Of a DNA stretch of 52,264 nucleotides, positions 43,683 to 51,645 are shown piece by piece. The notes below the pieces were generated by a model. That model was not told the origin of the DNA, did not search any database, and worked only from the letters and a program-made list of their open reading frames with translations. Each line of letters starts with the position of its first letter. Within the stretch, counting starts at the first letter, position 1. The DNA is taken from positions 1 to 52,264 of the forward strand of contig JAQWLT010000054.1 of NCBI GenBank assembly GCA_029247205.1. The letters are read 5' to 3'. Source of the stretch: Phycisphaerales bacterium. Lineage in GTDB: Bacteria > Planctomycetota > Phycisphaerae > Phycisphaerales > SM1A02. The translations under genes were made by a program, and so were the position numbers.

Positions 43683-44966
43683 ATGCAAGCGATCCTGATC
43701 TCGATTGCAATACTTACGGTGATATATACGGTGCTTTTGCGGCGTCGCATTGACTTGGTGAGTATTGCAGTTGCTGCCTGTGTGGCTTACTACTCACCGA
43801 TCTTGTATGGACTGATTACGTTTAATGAGCAAACTGCGATTCCAACAGCCGCCACCTCCGGGGTTGTGGCGATCCAATTCCTCGTTCTGTTGGGCTGTAT
43901 GGCCGTGAGCGACATGCTGGGACTGGTGTGCCGGCGTAGGCCCTTGCCCGCAACAACAAGTTGGGATGCGTTTGGGATCACAATTGTGTGTCTTGGGCTA
44001 CTCGTTGCGGCATTTGCTCAGACGCCTTGGGAATCGTTGACATCTCCTGATAAACATCGAGTGATGACCGACTCTATTGGGGTCTTCCGTTCTGTTGGCA
44101 GCATTGCGGCTGGGTTACTGCCAATTGTGGTGGCCTGTAATCGTCGTTTGTTTCCGCTCTTGGTTTCCTTTGGCCCAGCGGTCTTCTTCCTGTACCTCGG
44201 CTTCAGATTTCCCATCGTCTGGGGAGTGTGCGGTGTTGCGCTGATTGCAGCAAGTCGTAATCTCTCTCGGCCAGTGCTGTTGACCCGGCAGGGCTTTATG
44301 TTGGCGGCTCTCGGTTTTGGGATTCTATTTGTGGCGCTGACATACAAGCACGTCTATAAGTCTGTCAAATCGGGCCAATTACACAGGCTGGAGGCCACAT
44401 TTGATCACCTGGCCGCTACGCCCGAGCATATAATTATGGTGTCGGAGCCGCAGAGCATCTCAAACATGCTGGACAAAGTAATTAAGACGGACTTCTTACT
44501 GTCGCAGGATCATTTTGTGGATGCTGGGACTTCTCTGCTTACGCCAGGTTCGGGGTGGCGAGAGCGAAACTTCAATGCGAAATTCCAGGCCCGCTTCTAC
44601 TCGGACCGAGCAGGTCGCGTGGGGAATTCGCCGTTGGGAGAACTTTGGGCATGGGGGGGCGCCCCTTGGACAGTGATCGGGATTCTGCTGTGGGGCGTGG
44701 TTCTAGTTGTACTAAATGTAGCCACTGATATGACTCGTCGAAGTCTGGCGGCCTCCACGGTCACGTTGCTTGGCATTGTTTGGGCAGTGAATTGGCACCG
44801 AAATGACATACGATTTACCTTGATACTGACAGGATCGGCGGCTGGAATCTGGGCTTTGTCTGCCGTTGTGGCCGCAGTGATGCGATTCATATCGCGTCTT
44901 CGCCGATCGGTCAGTGGACGGCGGTATGTATTGCAGACGCCTGCCATACAGGACAGACATCAGTGA
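43683..44966 (+). CDS. multi-pass membrane protein, probable Wzy-like polysaccharide polymerase
   Basis: A 427-residue protein with about ten hydrophobic segments, including residues 2-18, 28-50, 60-80, 97-115, 138-152, 158-190, 205-222, 323-345, 353-366 and 375-395. A large hydrophilic loop lies at about 225-320 (HLAATPEHIIMVSEPQSI, then GSGWRERNFNAKFQARFYSDR). Membrane topology with a long loop before the last helices is typical of O-antigen polymerases, and the neighbours encode a Wzx-like flippase, a Wzz-like protein and glycosyltransferases. Sequence motifs of Wzy are weak, so the call rests on topology and context. It is coupled by GTGA overlap to the next gene. Confidence 0.65.
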   Translation: MQAILISIAILTVIYTVLLRRRIDLVSIAVAACVAYYSPILYGLITFNEQTAIPTAATSGVVAIQFLVLLGCMAVSDMLGLVCRRRPLPATTSWDAFGITIVCLGLLVAAFAQTPWESLTSPDKHRVMTDSIGVFRSVGSIAAGLLPIVVACNRRLFPLLVSFGPAVFFLYLGFRFPIVWGVCGVALIAASRNLSRPVLLTRQGFMLAALGFGILFVALTYKHVYKSVKSGQLHRLEATFDHLAATPEHIIMVSEPQSISNMLDKVIKTDFLLSQDHFVDAGTSLLTPGSGWRERNFNAKFQARFYSDRAGRVGNSPLGELWAWGGAPWTVIGILLWGVVLVVLNVATDMTRRSLAASTVTLLGIVWAVNWHRNDIRFTLILTGSAAGIWALSAVVAAVMRFISRLRRSVSGRRYVLQTPAIQDRHQ

Positions 44967-45892
44967 GTATTCAAGTGATCTATATCACAGGCTTTGGGCG
45001 AAGTGGCTCAACGATCCTCGATATCGTGTTGGGATCAGCGCCAAACGTCTTTGGTTGCGGTGAATTAAATGCTTTTGTACGGTCGGGTCTCTTGCGAGGC
45101 GAACCCTGTTCCTGCGGCAAACCCGTTCCAGACTGCTCTGTTTGGTCCGAAGTGGTTAAGGCGTGGCCGTTAGCTCGTGACAAGTCGGCATTGCGGGCCT
45201 ATTCAAGCATTGTGGACAAGGCAGACCGGTCTCCCCTCATTAGAAGCCGGGTGTCCGCTCGTGCATGGGACTTTTTTAGGCGTCACTCGGCGGACCTCTA
45301 CCAGGCAATCAGCGAGGTGGTGGGGGCTGTTGTCTTGATTGAGTCTTCCAAGTCGCCGCATCGCCTGAGAAATCTTCTGGGCCTTCAAGGGGTTGACTTT
45401 CAGGCAATTCATCTGATCAGAGATGTTGTTGGAGTTGTCTCATCAATGCATAGGGGGTTGGCTGCGGATCCCAGTGCTGGGGTCGCAAAGGACATCCCAA
45501 GTCGAAGCTCATTCCAAACGGTTGCGGCTTGGAGGGCAAGTAATCATTCAGCCGAGCGGGTATGCCGTGACATGGGCGATCGGTCAATAGTCGTTCACAT
45601 GGAGCAGATGATCAGTTCGCCGGTTTCAACATTCGAGCAAGTTGCTCGACACTATGGACTCGACTTGACGAGAGTCTGCGCAGCTGTGGCGGCCAATCAA
45701 CCGATTCCCATTCACCATCCAGTTGCAGGCAATAGATTGCGGATGCAAGAGAATTTGGTCATCAGGCAAGACGCGGCATCATGCGAGAGCGGAGCCCGAA
45801 GTGATTGGCTGAGGCGGATCGCGGTGTTTGGAGCGAGCCGAAGGCTGCGTCAAACACTCATGGGCGGTACCACTAGTAGAGATGTTTGCTAG
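44963..45892 (+). CDS. sulfotransferase family protein
   Basis: Predicted PAPS-dependent transferase of 309 residues. The 5'-phosphosulfate loop is intact near the N-terminus (YITGFGRSGSTILDIVLG), followed by GCGEL, CSCGKPVPDCSVWSEV, LIESSKSPHRLRNL and the 3'-phosphate segment FQAIHLIRDVVGVVSSM. It starts with GTG at 44963, overlapping the polymerase TGA (GTGA), so sulfation and polymerisation appear co-expressed. The N-terminal half of the chimeric ORF at 34720 is a degraded relative. The likely target is the local glycan; the acceptor is unknown. Confidence 0.85.
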   Translation: MSIQVIYITGFGRSGSTILDIVLGSAPNVFGCGELNAFVRSGLLRGEPCSCGKPVPDCSVWSEVVKAWPLARDKSALRAYSSIVDKADRSPLIRSRVSARAWDFFRRHSADLYQAISEVVGAVVLIESSKSPHRLRNLLGLQGVDFQAIHLIRDVVGVVSSMHRGLAADPSAGVAKDIPSRSSFQTVAAWRASNHSAERVCRDMGDRSIVVHMEQMISSPVSTFEQVARHYGLDLTRVCAAVAANQPIPIHHPVAGNRLRMQENLVIRQDAASCESGARSDWLRRIAVFGASRRLRQTLMGGTTSRDVC

Positions 45893-45898
45893 ATAGCG

Positions 45899-46840
45899 TC
45901 AGCGGTCATTTGCCAACTTGCGGCCAAGAATCTGCTCAACCGCGGCGATTTCCTCGGCGAGTTCATGAGCGATTGCGCGATACTCTTCTGCATTGAGACG
46001 TGGAGGAAGGAGGTTGGAACGGTTCAATTTTGTAGCCAAGCCTGTAATGCTTAGGCCTCCAAGCCCGAGGGCCCGTTTTGTGGAAATGACCCGATCACGA
46101 ATTGGCTTCGGGATGCTTCGTTGAACACCGAGAATGGTCCTTTGCAACTGGCTTGTCCGTGCAGATTTCCTCGCATTGTGTTTCTTGAAGTCGCATGGAA
46201 AGTCGGGCGCGAGTCCAGTGTGCGTAAGAACAGCGGACCAGACTTGCTGCGGGTGTAGTCTGAGATCATCAAAGTCAATGGCCAGCAGTCTCTCGCCAGC
46301 CACTTCGCGTAACTGTTGAGTTTGACTACCAACAGAGACAGTCTGTCGATAGTCCAGAAGCTCTGTCCGCCAATTTCCAGGCGGCAGGCTGCGGCGGTGT
46401 CCACGTTCATCTTGAAGTTGCCATGCTTTCCATGGACTCTCTTGATCCTCCATGGACCGCCAACGGTACTGGGCATGCAGCGATTCAAAAATGTCGACCG
46501 GATGCCGTAGTATCACAAGGAATCTGGCTTCTGGGAAAGCCTCGATAATCTCTTCCGTTGCAGTACGAGAGCGAAGCATGTAGACGGATGCGTCAACACA
46601 CACTTTGTGAGCAACGCTAAGATCAGCGAAGCAGAACTTTTGATAGTCGTCTGCTGTCGAAACTCGACGGATCTGGTCACCTAGATCTGATCCGAAGAAG
46701 TGTGGTTCTTTCGGATTGCTGACGCAAATCGAGTCATGTGCGCCAAGCCAGAGTGCGAGCGATGTCGTTCCACACTTTGGGGGGCCCATAATGAACAACC
46801 GACGGACCGTGTTGGAATCTATGCGGGCGATGGGAGGCAT
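45899..46840 (-). CDS. sulfotransferase, glycan/heparan type
   Basis: A 313-residue product with the 5'-phosphosulfate loop FIMGPPKCGTTSLALWL, the KEPHFF segment typical of N-/O-sulfotransferases of the heparan type, VDASVYMLRS and the 3'-phosphate segment FLVILRHPVDIFESLHAQY. The subfamily differs from the gene at 44963, which has GRSGST. ATG 46840 (MPPIARIDSN) is chosen; the frame is open 64 codons further, but those residues are low-quality and overlap the divergent glycosyltransferase region. It converges on the first sulfotransferase with a 6-base gap. Confidence 0.9.
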   Translation of the reverse strand: MPPIARIDSNTVRRLFIMGPPKCGTTSLALWLGAHDSICVSNPKEPHFFGSDLGDQIRRVSTADDYQKFCFADLSVAHKVCVDASVYMLRSRTATEEIIEAFPEARFLVILRHPVDIFESLHAQYRWRSMEDQESPWKAWQLQDERGHRRSLPPGNWRTELLDYRQTVSVGSQTQQLREVAGERLLAIDFDDLRLHPQQVWSAVLTHTGLAPDFPCDFKKHNARKSARTSQLQRTILGVQRSIPKPIRDRVISTKRALGLGGLSITGLATKLNRSNLLPPRLNAEEYRAIAHELAEEIAAVEQILGRKLANDR

Positions 46841-47095
46841 TTTTTGACTTAGACTTTGTCGAATTGGGTAGGGAGGGTTGTGCCAAGAGAATGGGCATGC
46901 TATCCCGAACCGAATTATGCGTTGACAATGCAGGATACTGGACAGAGGCAACCGCCGCCAGCGACAGAGAGGTAGTGGGAACCCGGCTATAGGATCGACT
47001 CCAATTGTGCCTTCAGGGAATGGGGGCTGCATCGATTCACTGCGATGTTGCCTTCTTCAATATGGCCCGACGAAGATGTCAATCGCGGCACGATG

Positions 47096-47101
47096 TACCA
47101 T
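47096..47101 (+). promoter_or_regulatory. candidate -10 box (TACCAT) of the glycosyltransferase gene at 47112
   Basis: TACCAT ends 10 bases before ATG 47112. It supports that start over two earlier in-frame ATGs (47007 and 47076). Confidence 0.25.
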
Positions 47102-47111
47102 TCGACTTCAA

Positions 47112-48233
47112 ATGATTCGGATCGTGCACATTATCAACAACCTTGAAACTGGCGGTTCCGAAATGACACTCTTCAGGCTCTTAAAGGAGATTGATAGAGA
47201 GAAGTTTGAGCCACTGGTTATATCACTTGTAGGAATGGGCACTCTTGGCCCTCAAATTCGTGACATGGGGATCGAGGTCGTTGTCTTGGGCGCCACGAGG
47301 CGACGAATAGAATTGGGCACGCTGTTTCGACTTCGCCGCGAGTTGAAGCGATTTAAGCCGCAAGTCATGCAGTCATGGATGTACCACTCAAACCTTGCGG
47401 CGATGCTAGCACGCCTATTGATGCCCGCTCGTGTGCCACTTGCTTGGAATATCCGTCACTCGCTACACGACATTTCTTTTGAGCCTTGGATGACTCGCCA
47501 AGTCATTCGGGCTGGGGCGCAAACGGCGAGGTGGGCTCAATCGATCGTTTCGAATTCGGCTACCAGTATCGAGCAACACGAGGCAATTGGCTATTGTTCA
47601 AGCAGGTTCCAGTTGATTGCTAACGGTATTAATCCTGAGGAAGTCCATCGCGTACCCGGTGCGTCGTTGCAACTACGAGAGGAGTTGGGAGTCGATCAGG
47701 ACGCATTTCTTGTCGGCAGCGCTGCGCGTTGGCATCCAATGAAGGATCAGGCCATGCTTGCCAAGGCGGTAGCAATGACGGACCCACGTGTACATCTGGT
47801 GTTGTGCGGACCTGGTTGCGAGTCAGGCGGTAAAGCAGAAATCCTACGGGAGCATCTTCCTGGGAGATTGCATCTCTTGGGCGAGCGGCGTCCACTATCC
47901 AGGGTGCTCTCGGGGCTGGACTGTTTTGCAGTATCGTCAAAGTGGGGGGAAGCATTTCCCAATGTGCTCGCTGAAGCAATGGCCTGTCAAGTGCCTTGTA
48001 TTACAACGGATATTGGTGATGCGGCCATCATTCTCGGCGATCCCAGCCGGGTTATCCGACCTGAGGATTTTAAAGCGATGAGCAATGCCCTCTCAGCACT
48101 GCTGGACTTGCCCCCTGAAGATCGAGTGTTGTTGGGCAGCACCAACCGGGAACGCATTGTGCAGAACTACCAACTGGCGGACATGGTTGACCGCTACGAA
48201 GCCCTTTGGGAGTCACTGGCGGTCGCGATGTGA
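47112..48233 (+). CDS. glycosyltransferase family 4
   Basis: A 373-residue GT-B enzyme starting MIRIVHIINNLETGGSEMTL, the classic N-terminus of the family (HxxxxLxxGGxE). The donor domain has VGSAARWHPMKDQAMLAKA, LCGPGCESGG, LLGERRPLSRVLSGLDCFAVSS and the E-x7-E motif in WGEAFPNVLAEAMAC. Likely builds part of the repeat unit; the sugar is unknown. It is only 1 base from the convergent flippase stop, and the start is 271 bases from the divergent sulfotransferase start. Confidence 0.9.
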   Translation: MIRIVHIINNLETGGSEMTLFRLLKEIDREKFEPLVISLVGMGTLGPQIRDMGIEVVVLGATRRRIELGTLFRLRRELKRFKPQVMQSWMYHSNLAAMLARLLMPARVPLAWNIRHSLHDISFEPWMTRQVIRAGAQTARWAQSIVSNSATSIEQHEAIGYCSSRFQLIANGINPEEVHRVPGASLQLREELGVDQDAFLVGSAARWHPMKDQAMLAKAVAMTDPRVHLVLCGPGCESGGKAEILREHLPGRLHLLGERRPLSRVLSGLDCFAVSSKWGEAFPNVLAEAMACQVPCITTDIGDAAIILGDPSRVIRPEDFKAMSNALSALLDLPPEDRVLLGSTNRERIVQNYQLADMVDRYEALWESLAVAM

Positions 48234-48234
48234 G

Positions 48235-49533
48235 TCACTTTGGAGATGATTGCAAGGCAACCTTTCTGGAAGGTCTAAGTGCAAACAGTTCCCTCAACTG
48301 TCGATCACGAGATGCAATTCGAAAGAGCTTGAGTCGCAACGCAAGCCGGGAGACCATGGTCGAGGATGCAATCGCCAAGATCCCAAACGGGGCGATCGTT
48401 AATTGGACGACGACCGTTGTCACGGCGATGAATATTGTTTGCCGCGCCACACGATCTGCGTATCCCGTTTGGTTGAGAGCAGCCGAAATCGGCCCTGTCG
48501 ATACGACGATAAGTTGAGTACCGCACATGATGGACCAGGCCCACCATCCGGTGACGCTAAGCGGCAAGAATCGATCTGAGTACTTGTGAGCAATGGTCAG
48601 AAACAGGCCACCAGCTACTGCGACAGCGATCGCCCAAAGTAGGCCAATCACCCGGACTCGAATCAGTGGCTTGTTGAGGTCTCGCATTCGACTAGCGTGG
48701 TGGGACGCTCCGAATGCAGGCAGTAGGGCACTGGCTGCTGCTTGCATTCCAAGAACCATGACGTTGGTTATCCGAACAATGATGGCCAGCATGCCCGTGG
48801 CGGCAGGTGAGCCAATGAGCCCGAGAATGATGAGATCACTGCGAGCCAAGGCCTGATTGCCAATGGTAAGCAACGTGAACTGCCGGAGGACATTTCGGAA
48901 GGCTGCGTAGTGTGTTGCATTCAAAGGCTCCCCGGAAATGCGTCGCGGTAGTAGTGAGCAGAGCAGGCCCCCAATTGCGAGTGCAAGGCACCATGAACTG
49001 AACCCGATCCAAGCGGCAGTGGTCACTGTTGGCTCGAGAACGCCGGTGTTGATCAGCATTATCCCAACGGCGGTGCCAGCTGGTTGGGCCAGTGATATTG
49101 GGATGATGGCTCTCCCTGTGTGGCCACCGAGCGTCATGAATCCTTGGAGGGCCATGGTGGCAGTGCAGAGCGGACAAACTGCAAGCAAGAGTAGAGCCAC
49201 CTCGATTGGTTGTCGTCCAGTGCCGGCAACAAGGGCGGTTGCTGCAAGGGCGACCACGATTCCAAGCGGAACGGTGTGAAGCATCGTCCACCTTAGCAAG
49301 GCGTAGCGATTTATCTCTGGGAATGTAGAGCCCATGCGGACGATCCCAGCTTCTGATCCCCGAGACACAATTGCAGCAAGCAGTCGAGAAATAGCCAAGA
49401 GCCAAGCGTATGCTCCGAATTCAGTAGTGCCCAGCGTGAATGCCAGCCACAACTCTGCAATAGCACCGAGTGGAAGACCTACGCCGGCAACCATGACTCG
49501 GGGAAGCACGCGGATAGAACTCTGGTTTGACAT
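48235..49533 (-). CDS. Wzx-like oligosaccharide flippase
   Basis: A 432-residue membrane protein with about 12 hydrophobic segments in the pattern of polysaccharide exporters of the MOP superfamily. Near the N-terminus, LGTTEFGAYAWLLAISRLLA is the recurrent LGxxxFGxYxxxxA signature of Wzx proteins. ALARSDLIILGLIGSPAATG in the middle is the second-half equivalent. Expected to move lipid-linked repeat units across the inner membrane for the Wzy-like polymerase at 43683. No clear ribosome binding site precedes the ATG. Confidence 0.85.
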   Translation of the reverse strand: MSNQSSIRVLPRVMVAGVGLPLGAIAELWLAFTLGTTEFGAYAWLLAISRLLAAIVSRGSEAGIVRMGSTFPEINRYALLRWTMLHTVPLGIVVALAATALVAGTGRQPIEVALLLLAVCPLCTATMALQGFMTLGGHTGRAIIPISLAQPAGTAVGIMLINTGVLEPTVTTAAWIGFSSWCLALAIGGLLCSLLPRRISGEPLNATHYAAFRNVLRQFTLLTIGNQALARSDLIILGLIGSPAATGMLAIIVRITNVMVLGMQAAASALLPAFGASHHASRMRDLNKPLIRVRVIGLLWAIAVAVAGGLFLTIAHKYSDRFLPLSVTGWWAWSIMCGTQLIVVSTGPISAALNQTGYADRVARQTIFIAVTTVVVQLTIAPFGILAIASSTMVSRLALRLKLFRIASRDRQLRELFALRPSRKVALQSSPK

Positions 49534-49700
49534 ACGTTAATTGGTTATTTCTGTTAGGAATGGATGTGAAGAACTCTACAGCTTCCACAACTAGAGTCCA
49601 AGGCGGTTGGCTGGCGAAATATCAAGGCTGCCCCATTCAGACTAGGAGAGGTCTGGTACGCTTCAGCACTTCTATATAACCATACTTTGAGGGATGGAAT

Positions 49701-50501
49701 TTGGCAGGATTACTGAACAATGTTTTGAAGTCTGCACGGAAGCCGGTACGACTCATGGCGATCGCCCGCAAGGCTATGTCACGAGTGTGGCCGGGGTTCC
49801 CACAACAACGGATGGATTCCTATCGTAATTGGCTGGATGAGTCTTGCGTGGACTTCGATCAGCTGTTGGAACGGTCCGACCCCGATGGTTGGCGCCAAGC
49901 AAGAGCCTATGCTGAGCAATTGAAGGCGTCTGCCGCGGGTCGCCTAGAAGCGATGTCAGTGACACTGGGCGGCGCCGCGCATGTGGCCTTGCTCCACTAT
50001 CTTGTTCTGCGGCTTCGCCCGGAGACGGTTGTTGAGACGGGAGTTGCTGCGGGATTTAGTTCGCAGGCTATCTTGCAGGCGATGTCCATCAATGGTTATG
50101 GTCATCTCTATAGCAGCGACCTGCCATATATGCGGCTGAACGATCCAGATCAATATGTGGGCCTGCTAGTTGAGAGTGCAGTTCGCGACCGATGGACTCT
50201 TTTGAAGGATGGCGATCGTGCTAATCTTCCAAAATTGCTATCCGGGCTTGAGCGAGTTGACCTCTTCTCTTATGACTCCGACAAGACAGTCCAAGGTCGT
50301 AACTTTGCAATGTCCCTCATAGAGCCCTTGATGCACCCTGGAGCAATCTGTGTGATAGATGACATCAACGACAACCCATTCTTTCTCGACTATGTGTCCT
50401 CTTCGCATCGCGTTCTTGGCAAGACAGCAGCAGTTCTGCGACATGAGGGAAAGTACATTGGCTTGCTGGGTGAGTTGGATCGGATCGTAGATTTCGCTTA
50501 G
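49701..50501 (+). CDS. class I SAM-dependent methyltransferase (CmcI/Methyltransf_24-like)
   Basis: A 266-residue protein with motif I VVETGVAAGFSSQAILQAM, the acidic strand end GHLYSSDLPY, VDLFSYDSDKTVQGRNFAM and GAICVIDDINDNPFFLDYV, matching methyltransferases that modify sugars or small molecules. The start is TTG 49701 with GAGGG 7 bases upstream; the next in-frame ATG is at residue 19 and lacks a site. It may methylate a glycan sugar. It lies between the flippase (divergent) and a convergent glycosyltransferase. Confidence 0.85.
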   Translation: MAGLLNNVLKSARKPVRLMAIARKAMSRVWPGFPQQRMDSYRNWLDESCVDFDQLLERSDPDGWRQARAYAEQLKASAAGRLEAMSVTLGGAAHVALLHYLVLRLRPETVVETGVAAGFSSQAILQAMSINGYGHLYSSDLPYMRLNDPDQYVGLLVESAVRDRWTLLKDGDRANLPKLLSGLERVDLFSYDSDKTVQGRNFAMSLIEPLMHPGAICVIDDINDNPFFLDYVSSSHRVLGKTAAVLRHEGKYIGLLGELDRIVDFA

Positions 50502-50544
50502 GTCGCGTGCAGGGGATCTTGCGTCCGACCCGTTACTCGGCGAA

Positions 50545-51645
50545 CTACTCAAGAATGAGCGACGTTAATCGCTCCGATGTCACCTGAAGATCAAAGAGCA
50601 ATTCAGCCCTCCGCCGTGCTGCACTTTGCATTGACGAAAGGCTCTCTTGATCAGAGAATATTGTCAGTAGACGGTCTGCGATGGCCTTCGGGTCACGTGG
50701 TGGGACAAGGAAACCCTCCACGCCATCCTCGATCAACTCACGACATCCCGGCCAGTCCGTTGTCACGATAGCCCGTCCACTTGCCATTGCCTCTTGCCCC
50801 GATCGCGGCACACCTTCGCCGTACATGGAAGGCAATACAAAGACGGCATGCTTTGCATACATGGGTCGCATGTCGGCTTGCCACCCCACAAACGTCACAT
50901 CACCATCTCTAGACCACCGTTGTATGGTTCGGTTTCCACAGCCACGAAAGATCGACTCGGGTGCCCCTGCTACACAGAACTTAGCAGCTGGCATATGTCG
51001 CCGAACAAGTTTGGCGGCTTGGACAAAGTCGTGAACACGCTTCTCCCTGACGAGACGACCGGCAAAGAGTGCCGAAGGCAGATTCAATGGGGGATTGGCG
51101 GAGAATTGTTGTAAATCAACACCAGTTGCCGGTGCAAGGGCGGACCGAGACACGCTTGTCCACCCCGCTTTGCGAATGTATTTCAGATCATCTGGGTTTT
51201 GGCAGAGAACGCATGTTGCTTGTCGAACTTCAGGAACAACCAATCGTTTAACAATGATCGCGGGCAGGTGTGCAGCGAGCGACGATGGCCGCAGATAACT
51301 GCCCAAGCCGGTGAACAACGCGACGCGTCTCGGTACCCCTGCTTCTCTGGCGGCCCTCAGTCCGTAGGCGATTGGCTTTGCCGAGTAGGACACTACGAGA
51401 TCTGGCGAGATGCTTTTCATCACACTTCGTAGGGCCGACATGGTCTTTGCATCAGAAAGCAAATTCAGGCCGCTGCGCTGCAGTGGGATGTCGTACACCT
51501 TTGCTGGAATGCCGGACCAATCCGTTAACTCCGGACTTGGCACTAGGCAAGTCACATCGCATCCTCGTGCCGCCAGTGATCGGATCACCCCACCACGAAA
51601 GCGGCGCATGTAGTCAGCATGACTCCCAATGAGGGTTATTCGCAC
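50545..51645 (-). CDS. glycosyltransferase family 4 (PglA-like paralogue)
   Basis: A 366-residue GT-B enzyme: MRITLIGSHADYMRRFRGGV, LVVSYSAKPIAYGLRAA, FTGLGSYLRP, CVLCQNPDDL, donor-domain ALFAGRLVREKRVHDFVQA and the catalytic YGEGVPRSGQEAMASG, followed by VTTDWPGCRELIEDG. It shares its organisation with the transferase at 35289. The start codon is GTG at 51645, and it overlaps the 3' end of the upstream methyltransferase gene by 10 bases, implying one message. Confidence 0.9.
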   Translation of the reverse strand: MRITLIGSHADYMRRFRGGVIRSLAARGCDVTCLVPSPELTDWSGIPAKVYDIPLQRSGLNLLSDAKTMSALRSVMKSISPDLVVSYSAKPIAYGLRAAREAGVPRRVALFTGLGSYLRPSSLAAHLPAIIVKRLVVPEVRQATCVLCQNPDDLKYIRKAGWTSVSRSALAPATGVDLQQFSANPPLNLPSALFAGRLVREKRVHDFVQAAKLVRRHMPAAKFCVAGAPESIFRGCGNRTIQRWSRDGDVTFVGWQADMRPMYAKHAVFVLPSMYGEGVPRSGQEAMASGRAIVTTDWPGCRELIEDGVEGFLVPPRDPKAIADRLLTIFSDQESLSSMQSAARRRAELLFDLQVTSERLTSLILE

